Positions 17,078 to 24,748 of a stretch of 64,000 nt of DNA are shown piece after piece (within the stretch, counting starts at the first letter, position 1; every line of letters starts with the position of its first letter). This stretch comes from Streptomyces sp. SJL17-4. GTDB taxonomy: Bacteria; Actinomycetota; Actinomycetes; Streptomycetales; Streptomycetaceae. The stretch covers positions 4,499,501 through 4,563,500 of the forward strand of contig NZ_CP104578.1 of assembly GCF_036826855.1 (NCBI RefSeq). The letters run 5' to 3'. The notes beneath the pieces were generated by a model. The model was not told where the DNA came from and did not search any database. It saw only the letters and a list, made by a program, of their open reading frames with translations. Position numbers and translations under genes: made by a program.

Positions 17078-18175
17078 TTACGACTCCTTCTGCGTACGGG
17101 AGTTGATCACGGCGGGGTGCAGCGGCGCGGTGTCGGGGACGCCGGCCGGGCGCAGGTTGGCGAACTCCTTGCGCAGCACCGGTACGACCTCCTCGCCGAG
17201 GATGTCGAGCTGCTCCAGGACCGTCTTGAGGGGCAGTCCGGCGTGGTCGACGAGGAACAGCTGGCGCTGGTAGTCGCCCACGTAGTCGCGGAAGGACAGG
17301 GTGCGCTCGATGACCTCCTGCGGCGAGCCGACGGTCAGCGGGGTCTCCCGGGAGAACTCCTCCAGGGACGGGCCGTGGCCGTAGACCGGCGCGTTGTCGA
17401 AGTACGGGCGGAAGTCCCGTACCGCGTCCTGCGAGTTCTTGCGCATGAACACCTGGCCGCCGAGGCCGACGATCGCCTGCTCGGGGGTGCCGTGGCCGTA
17501 GTGGGCGTACCGCTGGCGGTAGAGGCGGACCATCTTCTCGGTGTGCTGCTTGGGCCAGAAGATGTGGTTCGCGAAGAAGCCGTCGCCGTAGTAGGCGGCC
17601 TGCTCGGCGATCTCGGGGGAGCGGATGGAGCCGTGCCAGACGAACGGCGGGACGTCGTCGAGCGGGCGCGGGGTGGAGGTGAAGCCCTGGAGGGCGCTGC
17701 GGAACTTGCCCTCCCAGTCGACCACGTCCTCCCTCCACAGCCTGTGGAGGAGCGCGTAGTGCTCGATGGCGAGCGGGATGCCCTGCCGGATGTCCTGCCC
17801 GAACCACGGGTAGACGGGGCCGGTGTTGCCGCGGCCCATCATCAGGTCCACGCGGCCGTCGGCGAGGTGCTGGAGGGTCGCGTAGTCCTCGGCGATCTTC
17901 ACCGGGTCGTTGGTGGTGATCAGCGTGGTGGAGGTGGAGAGGATCAGGTTCTCCGTGCGGGCGGCGATGTGCCCGAGGAGGGTGGTGGGGGAGGAGGGCA
18001 CGAACGGCGGGTTGTGGTGCTCACCGGTCGCGAAGACGTCGAGTCCGACCTCCTCGGCCTTGAGCGCGATGGCGACGGTGTTCTTGATCCGCTCGTGCTC
18101 GGTGGGGGTGCGGCCGGTGGTGGGGTCGGTCGTCACGTCGCCGACGGTGAAGATCCCGAACTGCATCGTGCTCAC
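17078..18175 (-). CDS. CE1758-type LLM-class flavin-dependent oxidoreductase
   Basis: A 365-residue luciferase-like monooxygenase (TIM barrel) that uses reduced flavin and O2. Motifs include the N-terminal MQFGIFTVGD strand, FATGEHHNPPFVPSSP and LMMGRGNTGPVYPWFG. It forms an operon with the FMN reductase gene downstream. The ATG at 18175 has GAGAGGTG upstream. The substrate is unknown; related enzymes oxidise alkanesulfonates, aldehydes or small organics. A near-palindrome upstream may be its operator. Confidence 0.94.
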   Translation of the reverse strand: MSTMQFGIFTVGDVTTDPTTGRTPTEHERIKNTVAIALKAEEVGLDVFATGEHHNPPFVPSSPTTLLGHIAARTENLILSTSTTLITTNDPVKIAEDYATLQHLADGRVDLMMGRGNTGPVYPWFGQDIRQGIPLAIEHYALLHRLWREDVVDWEGKFRSALQGFTSTPRPLDDVPPFVWHGSIRSPEIAEQAAYYGDGFFANHIFWPKQHTEKMVRLYRQRYAHYGHGTPEQAIVGLGGQVFMRKNSQDAVRDFRPYFDNAPVYGHGPSLEEFSRETPLTVGSPQEVIERTLSFRDYVGDYQRQLFLVDHAGLPLKTVLEQLDILGEEVVPVLRKEFANLRPAGVPDTAPLHPAVINSRTQKES

Positions 18176-18206
18176 CTCTCGCGTTCCTGGTGCCTCGCGG
18201 CTAGTG

Positions 18207-18220
18207 GTTGAAGCTTAAAC
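18207..18220. promoter_or_regulatory. Near-palindrome GTTGAAGCTTAAAC upstream of the LLM operon
   Basis: A 14-bp inverted repeat with one mismatched pair, centred on AGCT, lies 32-45 bp upstream of the monooxygenase start. It sits in an AT-rich pocket that probably holds the promoter. It resembles MarR- or PadR-type sites, but no regulator gene is adjacent. Confidence 0.4.
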
Positions 18221-18275
18221 TATCCCGCTCAACGGTGCCACCCCGCCGTCTATTCCTGCCCGTACCCTGGAGCGC

Positions 18276-18404
18276 ATGACTGATCTGGAGCGCTGGAAAG
18301 AACGCGGAGTGATGCTCCGCGTCTTCATCTACGTCTTCGCGACGCACGCGTTCGCCGGCTTCGTCTGGATCCTGTTCTACGTGGGGCAGAACGCCCAGAA
18401 GTAG
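18276..18404 (+). CDS. DUF6126 family small membrane protein
   Basis: A 42-residue protein with a short charged N-terminus (MTDLERWKERGVMLR) and one hydrophobic helix (VFIYVFATHAFAGFVWILFY). It matches the Streptomyces DUF6126 pattern. CCTGGAG lies just upstream of the ATG. It is probably a single-pass membrane micro-protein of unknown role. It is divergent from the LLM gene and upstream of cobL. Confidence 0.85.
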   Translation: MTDLERWKERGVMLRVFIYVFATHAFAGFVWILFYVGQNAQK

Positions 18405-18434
18405 GCGCCGCGCGAGGGACGGCGGGAGGGAGAC

Positions 18435-18467
18435 CCGAGTGGGGCCCGAGTGGGGCCCGAGTGGGGC
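18435..18467. repeat. Three perfect 11-bp tandem repeats
   Basis: CCGAGTGGGGC is repeated three times without change, 46 bp upstream of the cobL start. Confidence 0.9.
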
Positions 18468-18512
18468 CCGCCACGTACCGCCGGAAAACGGCCCTCACGT
18501 AAAGTCACGCGG

Positions 18513-19739
18513 GTGAACGGTGCGATAGCGGTCGTCGGAATCGGCGCGGACGGCTGGGACGGGCTCCCCGAGAGCTCCCGCCGTGTCCTGCGGACCGCCG
18601 AGGTCCTGATCGGCGCCCCCCGTCAGCTCGGCCTCCTCCCGGCCGAGGACTGCCCCGGCGAGCGCGTGACCTGGCCCTCCCCGCTCCGCCCCGCCGTCCC
18701 CGGACTGCTCGCCGCCCACGAGGGCCGGACGACCGCTGTCCTCGCCAGCGGAGACCCCTCCTTCTACGGCATCGGCCGCACCCTCGCCGAGACCGTCGGC
18801 GCCGACCGCCTCCGGATCCACCCGCACCCCTCCTCCGTCTCGTACGCCGCCGCCCGGCTCGGCTGGCCCCTGGAAGCCGTCGAGACCGTCTCGCTCGTCG
18901 CCCGGCCCCTCGCCGCGCTGTCCGCCGCGCTCCACCCCGGGCGCCGGCTCCTCGTCCTCGGCGAGGGCCCCGACACTTCCGCGCGGGTCGCGGCGCTGCT
19001 CCGGGAGACCGGCTGGGGCGGCACCCGGATCCGCGTCCTGGAGCAGCTCGGCGGGGAGCGCGAGCAGCTCCTCGACGGGACCGCCGCCGACTGGCCGTAC
19101 GAGCGGACCGACGCGCTCCACGTCCTCGCCCTCGACTGCGTACGGGACCCGGACACGCTTCGGCTCGGCGCGGTGCCCGGACTGCCGGACGAGGCGTACG
19201 AGCACGACGGCCAGCTCACCAAGCGCTACGTACGCGCCGCCACGCTCGCCGCCCTCGCGCCCGCGCCCGGCGAACTCCTCTGGGACATCGGCGGCGGCTC
19301 CGGCTCCATCGGCATCGAATGGATGCGGGCCCACCGCGCCTGCCGGGCGGTCGCGGTCGAGAAGTCGGAGGAACGGGCGGCGCGGATCACCCGCAACGCC
19401 GACCGCCTCGGCGTCCCCTCCCTGCGGGTGGTGACGGCCCCGGCCCCGCAGGGTCTCGCCGGTCTCCCGACCCCCGACGCGATCTTCATCGGCGGCGGCC
19501 TCACCGCTCCCGGCCTCCTCGACGCCTGCTGGGACGCGCTGCCCGCCGGCGGCCGGCTCGTCGCGAACACCGTGACGCTGGAGTCCGAGGCGCTGCTCGC
19601 CGACCGCTACCGCCGCCACGGCGGCGAACTGATCCGGCTCGCCGTGGCCGCGGCCGTCCCCGTCGGCGGCTTCACCGGCTGGCGCCAGGCGATGCCGGTC
19701 ACGCAGTGGTCCGTAACGAAAGGTTCTGAAGAGCGATGA
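18513..19739 (+). CDS. cobL: Precorrin-6Y C5,15-methyltransferase (decarboxylating)
   Basis: A 408-residue bifunctional enzyme that methylates C5 and C15 of the corrin ring and decarboxylates the C12 acetate, using SAM. The N-terminal half is a tetrapyrrole methylase (AIAVVGIGADGWDGL, LASGDPSFYGIG). The C-terminal half is a CbiT-like Rossmann methyltransferase (LLWDIGGGSGSIGIEWMR, then VEKSEERAARITRNA). The GTG at 18513 puts the first strand at the N-terminus; the upstream open frame is repeat DNA. No good Shine-Dalgarno is seen. The stop overlaps cobM by four bases. Confidence 0.95.
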   Translation: MNGAIAVVGIGADGWDGLPESSRRVLRTAEVLIGAPRQLGLLPAEDCPGERVTWPSPLRPAVPGLLAAHEGRTTAVLASGDPSFYGIGRTLAETVGADRLRIHPHPSSVSYAAARLGWPLEAVETVSLVARPLAALSAALHPGRRLLVLGEGPDTSARVAALLRETGWGGTRIRVLEQLGGEREQLLDGTAADWPYERTDALHVLALDCVRDPDTLRLGAVPGLPDEAYEHDGQLTKRYVRAATLAALAPAPGELLWDIGGGSGSIGIEWMRAHRACRAVAVEKSEERAARITRNADRLGVPSLRVVTAPAPQGLAGLPTPDAIFIGGGLTAPGLLDACWDALPAGGRLVANTVTLESEALLADRYRRHGGELIRLAVAAAVPVGGFTGWRQAMPVTQWSVTKGSEER

Positions 19740-20485
19740 CCGTCTACTTCATCGGCGCGGGTCCCGGCGCGGCCGACCTGATCACCGTGCGCGGCGCGCG
19801 GACGCTCGCGGCGTGCGGGGTCTGCCTGTACGCGGGCTCCCTCGTCCCGACCGAGCTGCTCGCCGAGTGCCCGCCGGAGGCGAGGCTCGTCGACACGGCG
19901 CGGATGGACCTGGACCAGATCGTCGCCGAGATCACCGCGGCCCACGAGGCCGGCCAGGACGTGGCCCGGCTGCACTCGGGCGACCCGTCGGTGTTCAGCG
20001 CGATGGCCGAGCAGATGCGCCGCCTGGACGCGGCGGGCATCCCGTACGAGGTCGTCCCCGGCGTCCCGGCCTTCGCCGCCGCGGCGGCCGCGCTGAAGCG
20101 GGAGCTGACCGTCCCCACGGTCGGCCAGACGGTCATCCTCACCCGCATCGCACAGCAGGCCACGCCCATGCCCGAGGGCGAGGACCTGGCGACCCTCGGC
20201 CGCAGCGGCGCGCTGCTCGTCCTCCACCTGGCCGCGCGGTACGTGGACCGGGTCGTCGCCGAACTCGTCCCCCACTACGGCCGGGACTGCCCGGCGGCGG
20301 TGGTGGCGATGGCCAGCCGCCCCGACGAGATCGTGCTGCGGGGCACGCTCGACGACATCGCGGCCCAGCTGAAGGAGGCCGGCATCACGAAGACGGCCGT
20401 GATCCTGGTCGGCCGCACGCTGGGCGCGTCGGAGTTCCGCGACAGCCACCTGTACGACCCGGCGCGGGACCGCCACGTCTGCTGA
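19736..20485 (+). CDS. cobM: Precorrin-4 C11-methyltransferase
   Basis: A 249-residue SAM-dependent tetrapyrrole methylase that methylates C11 in corrin synthesis. Family marks are VYFIGAGPGAADLITVRG at the N-terminus, LHSGDPSVFSAMAEQMR, VVPGVPAFAAAAAALKREL and VILVGRTLG near the end. The ATG overlaps the cobL stop (ATGA) and AAAGG precedes it, so the two genes form one unit. The length is normal for CobM/CbiF. Confidence 0.96.
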   Translation: MTVYFIGAGPGAADLITVRGARTLAACGVCLYAGSLVPTELLAECPPEARLVDTARMDLDQIVAEITAAHEAGQDVARLHSGDPSVFSAMAEQMRRLDAAGIPYEVVPGVPAFAAAAAALKRELTVPTVGQTVILTRIAQQATPMPEGEDLATLGRSGALLVLHLAARYVDRVVAELVPHYGRDCPAAVVAMASRPDEIVLRGTLDDIAAQLKEAGITKTAVILVGRTLGASEFRDSHLYDPARDRHVC

Positions 20486-20570
20486 CCGCTTTCTCCGAAT
20501 CTTTTCCTCCCGTCGGTCACATCGGATCGCCGTGACGCGTCAGTGAGTTGACCGACGAGAGGAAACGAAG

Positions 20571-21857
20571 ATGCGCACCCTGCCCGTAACCGCCCTGGCC
20601 GCCCTGCTCCTCGCCGGAGCGGCGATCCCCCCTGCGTCCGCCGAATCCGCCGAGCGGGGTGGCACGCGCTGGAACGGGGCGTGGACGGCGGCCGTGCAGC
20701 GGCCCTCCACGAACTTCTACCCGAACTGGTCCCAGCAGGGCTTCGAGAACCACTCCGTACGCCAGGTGGTCCGGATGTCCGCCGAGGGAACCGACCTGCG
20801 GATCCGGGTCTCCAACGCCTACGGCACGGCCCCGCTGCGGCTGACCGGGGCGAGCGTGGCCCGGGCGGGCGACGGGGCGGCGGTGAAGCCCGGGACGGTC
20901 CGGACCGTGCGTTTCGCGGGGGCCGCCTCGGTGACGGTCCCGGCGGGGGCGAAGGCGGTCAGCGACGTGGTCCGGCTTCCGGTGAAGGCGGGCGAGCGGC
21001 TGAGCGTGACCCTGTACTTCGCCGCGGCGACCGGCCCGGCGACGTACCACGACCTGGCCCAGGGGGCGTTCTCGTACCGCGCGAGCGGCGAGCACCTGCG
21101 GGACACGGGCGCGGGCGCGTACACCGAGTCGAGCCTGTCCTGGTACTACCTGGAGGGCGTGGAGGTGACGGGCGCGCCGACGCGGAAGGCGGTCGTGACC
21201 TTCGGCGACTCGCTCACCGACGGCTACGGCGCGACGCTCGGCGCCGACGACCGGTACCCGGACCAGCTGTCCCGGCGCCTCGCCGCCGACGGGCGCCCCC
21301 GGCCCGTCCTCAACCTCGGCATCGGCGGCAACCGGATCCTGAACGACTCCCCCTGCTTCGGGGAGAAGGCCACCACGCGCTTCGCCCGGGACGTCCTCAA
21401 CCAGCCGCGGGTGGGCACGGTCGTCATCCTGGAGGGCACCAACGACCTGATCCTCGGGTACGCGGACGCGAGCAGGTTCCCCTGCACCGCCCCGAACACC
21501 AGGGTGACGGCGGCGGAACTCATCGAGGGCCACCGCGCGCTGATCCGCGCGGCCCACGCCAAGGGGATCCGGGCGGTCGGCGGCACGATGATCCCGCTCA
21601 AGGGCTCGAAGACCGACGTGCTCCAGTACCCGGCGGAGGCGTACGGCGCGATCGAGGCGGTCCGCGACGAGGTCAACGACTGGATCCGGACGAGCGGCGC
21701 GTACGACGCGGTCGTCGACTTCGACCGTGCCCTGTCCGACCCGGCCCCGGGGAAGTCGGACCTGCTGAACCCGGAGTACGACTTCGGCGACGGCGTCCAC
21801 CCGAACGCGGCGGGCTACGACGCGATGGCGCGCGCGGTGGACCTCGACGCGCTGTGA
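20571..21857 (+). CDS. Secreted SGNH/GDSL hydrolase
   Basis: A 428-residue exported esterase-type enzyme. A Sec signal peptide (basic start, Ala/Leu core, cleavage near PASAES) leads to a beta-rich N-terminal module (about 35-200) and an SGNH hydrolase domain (about 205-425). The four blocks are visible: VTFGDSLTDGYG (Ser), IGGNRIL (Gly), EGTNDLI (Asn) and GVHPNAAGYDAM (Asp/His). Substrates of this subgroup are probably acylated sugars or lipids in soil. AGGAAACG precedes the ATG. It is not part of B12 metabolism despite its position. Confidence 0.93.
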   Translation: MRTLPVTALAALLLAGAAIPPASAESAERGGTRWNGAWTAAVQRPSTNFYPNWSQQGFENHSVRQVVRMSAEGTDLRIRVSNAYGTAPLRLTGASVARAGDGAAVKPGTVRTVRFAGAASVTVPAGAKAVSDVVRLPVKAGERLSVTLYFAAATGPATYHDLAQGAFSYRASGEHLRDTGAGAYTESSLSWYYLEGVEVTGAPTRKAVVTFGDSLTDGYGATLGADDRYPDQLSRRLAADGRPRPVLNLGIGGNRILNDSPCFGEKATTRFARDVLNQPRVGTVVILEGTNDLILGYADASRFPCTAPNTRVTAAELIEGHRALIRAAHAKGIRAVGGTMIPLKGSKTDVLQYPAEAYGAIEAVRDEVNDWIRTSGAYDAVVDFDRALSDPAPGKSDLLNPEYDFGDGVHPNAAGYDAMARAVDLDAL

Positions 21858-21867
21858 CACGCCGACG

Positions 21868-21890
21868 GCCGGGCCTGAAAGGCCCGGCCA
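21868..21890. terminator. Stem-loop after the SGNH hydrolase gene
   Basis: GGCCGGGCC and GGCCCGGCC form a perfect 9-bp stem with a TGAAA loop, 10 bp after the stop codon. There is no strong T-run, as is usual in Streptomyces. Confidence 0.8.
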
Positions 21891-21916
21891 CCGTCCGTTC
21901 CACGTTTCATGTTCAC

Positions 21917-21930
21917 GTTTCACGTGGAAC
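21917..21930. promoter_or_regulatory. parS-like ParB binding site
   Basis: GTTTCACGTGGAAC matches the canonical parS core GTTTCACGTGAAAC at 13 of 14 positions and keeps the central CACGTG. It lies in the short gap between the SGNH terminator and the bL37 stop codon. A degenerate TTCCACGTTTCATG-like copy precedes it. Confidence 0.65.
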
Positions 21931-21940
21931 ATTCCACGAC

Positions 21941-22015
21941 TCAGGCGTTCGGCCGCTTGCCGTGGTTGGCGTTCTTCTTCTTGCGGGCGCGCCGCTTGTT
22001 GCCTCGCTTGGCCAT
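21941..22015 (-). CDS. Ribosomal protein bL37
   Basis: A 24-residue, very basic protein (MAKRGNKRRARKKKNANHGK, then RPNA). It matches the actinobacterial large-subunit protein bL37 in length and in the conserved ANHGKRPNA end. It binds 23S rRNA in the 50S subunit. The ATG at 22015 has GAGAGGC upstream. It is easily missed because it is so short, and has no operon partner here. Confidence 0.9.
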   Translation of the reverse strand: MAKRGNKRRARKKKNANHGKRPNA

Positions 22016-22113
22016 GGGGCTGCCTCTCGCTCGGTGGGTATGTGCCGGTAAGCCTAGGTTCGTGGCCCGGGGGCCGCATGTCGGCTGTCAGCGGCATGCG
22101 GTCTCATGGAGGG

Positions 22114-22791
22114 GTGACTGTCTACGACGTGGCCCGGGCGCTGCCGGGCATCGAGGAACTGCGCGACCACAGCCGGGGGCTCGCGATGGTGGAGGCCGTG
22201 CTGTGCCCGGAGTGGGAGAGCCGGTACTACTCCTTCGACGCGCACTGGTCGGAGACCGAGCAGCTGGCGTCGATGAAGGACGGTTCGGGTGACGAGTACA
22301 CGATCGTCCTCTCCCCGGCGGGGGCGTTCGCGCGCGTCTTCGACCACGAGTCGCCGATGAGCCCGTTCGGCCCGCTCGCGGACGGGCAGACGTGGCCCGG
22401 GGTGCTCGACGGGGTCCCGGAGGCCTTCCGGGAGTACCTGACGGAGCCCGCGTTCACGGACGAGGACGGGGTCCACGTGACCACCGCCTGTCTGTGGCGC
22501 GAGCCGGCGGACAGGGCCTGGCACACGGGCCCGGTGGAGTTCACGGACCTGGAGGACCGCGAGGACCCGGACGGCTCGGCCCGCCTCATGCACCTGCTGA
22601 CGGACCGCTCGGCGGAGGCGTACGCGGAGTGGGCCTCGGACTACTACGAGCGCCCGGTCGACGTCGAGGCGGTCCGGCACGTCCTCGCCCTGCGCCCCCT
22701 GACGGCGGAGCTCGTCGCCGCCCTCAACCCGGAGGTGACACTCGCGGACCTCGCGGAGGACGTACGGGAGATCGGCTACCCGACGGCCTGA
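22114..22791 (+). CDS. Hypothetical protein
   Basis: About 225 residues, acidic and soluble, with no signal or membrane segment. The frame shows repeated motifs such as WESRYYSFDAHWSETEQ and YTIVLSPAGAFARVFDHES, suggesting an alpha/beta fold like SMI1/KNR4- or immunity-type proteins. That is a resemblance only. The start is uncertain: I use GTG at 22114 (VTVYDVARAL), but the GGAGGG beside it is too close to act as its ribosome site. In-frame ATGs at 22096 and 22078 are alternatives. It converges on cbiD with 13 bp between stops. Confidence 0.7.
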   Translation: MTVYDVARALPGIEELRDHSRGLAMVEAVLCPEWESRYYSFDAHWSETEQLASMKDGSGDEYTIVLSPAGAFARVFDHESPMSPFGPLADGQTWPGVLDGVPEAFREYLTEPAFTDEDGVHVTTACLWREPADRAWHTGPVEFTDLEDREDPDGSARLMHLLTDRSAEAYAEWASDYYERPVDVEAVRHVLALRPLTAELVAALNPEVTLADLAEDVREIGYPTA

Positions 22792-22804
22792 CGGGCGCGG
22801 CAGG

Positions 22805-23932
22805 CTACGCGCCGCCCGGGCCCGCCACCGCCGACCGTCCCACCACCGTCCCCGCCCGGTCGATGCAGATCACGTCCACCGCCACCGGGGCGCCCCGGAG
22901 CACCGCCAGGGCCTCGTCGCGGGCGCGGGCGGCGACCAGGTCGCCCAGGGGGACGTGGGCGGCCTCGCAGAGGCGGAGCGCGGCGAGGCCCGTGTTGGCG
23001 TCCGCGATCTCCGCCGCGAGGGACTCCGACGCGCCGCCCGTGCGGGCCAGCTCCGCCAGGAAGCCCTTGTCGACCTGGGAGCGGGCCGAGTGGAGGTCCA
23101 GGTGGCCGGCGGCCAGCTTGGAGAGCTTGGCGAAGCCGCCGCAGACCGTGAGGCGGTCGACCGGATGGCGGCGGATGTACTTGAGGACCGCGCCCGCGAA
23201 GTCACCCATGTCGAGGAGCGCGATCTCCGGCAGGTCGTAGAGGGTCGAGACCGTCCGTTCCGACGTCGAGCCCGTGCAGCCCGCCACGTGCGTCAGGCCG
23301 CCCGCGCGGGCCACGTCCACGCCCCGGCGGATCGAGTCGATCCACGCCGAGCAGGAGTACGGGACGACGACGCCCGTCGTGCCGAGGATCGACAGGCCGC
23401 CCAGGATGCCGATCCGGGGGTTCCAGGTTGAGCGGGCGATCTCGGCGCCGTTGTCGACGGAGACGGTGATCTCGACGTCCCCGCCGCCGCCGTGCCGGGC
23501 CGCGACCTCGGCCACGTGCTCCCGCATGAGCTGCCGGGGCACCGGGTTGATCGCCGGTTCGCCGACCTCCAGGGGCAGGCCCGGCAGGGTGACCGTGCCG
23601 ACGCCCTCGCCGGCCCGGAAGACGACGCCGGAGCCCGCCGGGAGGAGCCGTACCGTCGAACGGATCACGGCGCCGTGCGTGACGTCCGGGTCGTCGCCCG
23701 CGTCCTTCGTGACCGCCGCCATGGCCGTACCGCCGCCGAGGGACTCCGCCGTCAGCGCGAAGGACGGCGTCTGGCCCTTCGGCAGCGTGATGGTCACCGG
23801 GTCGGGGAAATCGCCGGTCAGGAGCGCCGTGTACGCGGCCGTCGTCGCCGCCGTCGCGCAGGCACCCGTCGTCCACCCCGGGCGGAGACCCGTGTGCTTG
23901 AGTTGGGCCTCACGCCCGCCGCCTGAAGTCAC
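22805..23932 (-). CDS. cbiD: Cobalt-precorrin-5B C1-methyltransferase
   Basis: A 375-residue enzyme that methylates C1 of the corrin ring with SAM. CbiD hallmarks are LRPGWTTGACATAATTAAY near the N-terminus, LGTTGVVVPYSCSAWIDS in the middle, and VCGGFAKLSKLAAGHLDLHS near residue 280. The GTG at 23932 is supported by AGGAG eight bases upstream. The start codon is only 12 bp from the divergent cobK start, so any promoter must lie inside cobK. The open frame that continues upstream is antisense to other genes. CbiD is normally grouped with the anaerobic pathway. Confidence 0.95.
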   Translation of the reverse strand: MTSGGGREAQLKHTGLRPGWTTGACATAATTAAYTALLTGDFPDPVTITLPKGQTPSFALTAESLGGGTAMAAVTKDAGDDPDVTHGAVIRSTVRLLPAGSGVVFRAGEGVGTVTLPGLPLEVGEPAINPVPRQLMREHVAEVAARHGGGGDVEITVSVDNGAEIARSTWNPRIGILGGLSILGTTGVVVPYSCSAWIDSIRRGVDVARAGGLTHVAGCTGSTSERTVSTLYDLPEIALLDMGDFAGAVLKYIRRHPVDRLTVCGGFAKLSKLAAGHLDLHSARSQVDKGFLAELARTGGASESLAAEIADANTGLAALRLCEAAHVPLGDLVAARARDEALAVLRGAPVAVDVICIDRAGTVVGRSAVAGPGGA

Positions 23933-23944
23933 GAAGAGGCTCCT

Positions 23945-24676
23945 GTGCACATACTCATTCTCGGGGGGACCACCGAGGCCCGCGCCCTCGCGGGCCTGCT
24001 GCACGGCGAGGCCCGGGTCACCAGCTCCCTCGCGGGGCGGGTGGCGAGCCCCCGGCTGCCCGAGGGCGAGGTGCGGATCGGCGGGTTCGGCGGTGTCGAC
24101 GGGCTCGCGGAGTGGATCGGCGCGCACGCCGTGGACGCGGTCATCGACGCCACGCATCCCTTCGCCGAGAGGATCAGCTTCAACGCGGCCCGGGCGGCCG
24201 CCACCGCCCATGTTCCCCTGCTCGCGCTGCGCCGCCCCGGCTGGGTCCCGGGGGAGGGCGACGACTGGGTCTCCGTGGCGTCCCTGGAGGCGGCGGCCGG
24301 CGCCCTGGACGGCCTCGGCGACCGTGTCTTCCTGACGACCGGCCGGATGGGCCTCGCGGCCTTCGCGGACCGCCCGGAGTGGTTCCTGGTCCGCTCGGTG
24401 GACGCCCCGGAGGCCCCGATGCCGGCCCGCGCGGAGGTCCTCCTCGACCGGGGGCCGTTCACCCTGGCCGGCGAGCGGGAGATCCTGGCCCGCCACCGGA
24501 TCGACGTCCTGGTGACGAAGGACAGCGGCGGCGCGGCGACCGCCCCGAAACTGACCGCGGCCCGCGAGGCGGGCATCCCGGTCGTGGTGGTCCACCGCCC
24601 CCCGGTCCCGGAGGGCGTACCGACGGCGGCGACCCCGGAGGAGGCCGCCGCCTGGGTGCAGTTGCGCATGCCGTAG
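23945..24676 (+). CDS. cobK: Precorrin-6A reductase
   Basis: A 243-residue NADPH-dependent reductase of the macrocycle double bond at C18/C19. Signature motifs are the N-terminal HILILGGTTEARALAGLL, VIDATHPFAERISFNA, LLALRRPGW, the FLTTGR turn and VTKDSGGAATAPKLTAA. The GTG at 23945 has GAAGAGG at the right distance, and that same stretch is the gap to cbiD. Start-to-start distance is 12 bp, so cobK transcription must begin inside cbiD. Confidence 0.95.
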   Translation: MHILILGGTTEARALAGLLHGEARVTSSLAGRVASPRLPEGEVRIGGFGGVDGLAEWIGAHAVDAVIDATHPFAERISFNAARAAATAHVPLLALRRPGWVPGEGDDWVSVASLEAAAGALDGLGDRVFLTTGRMGLAAFADRPEWFLVRSVDAPEAPMPARAEVLLDRGPFTLAGEREILARHRIDVLVTKDSGGAATAPKLTAAREAGIPVVVVHRPPVPEGVPTAATPEEAAAWVQLRMP

Positions 24677-24748
24677 GGCGAGTCCCGGTACGCCAGGGCC
24701 CCGTCCTCTCCACGCGACAGGCGGCCCCGGCAAGCGTTCAATGGAAGC

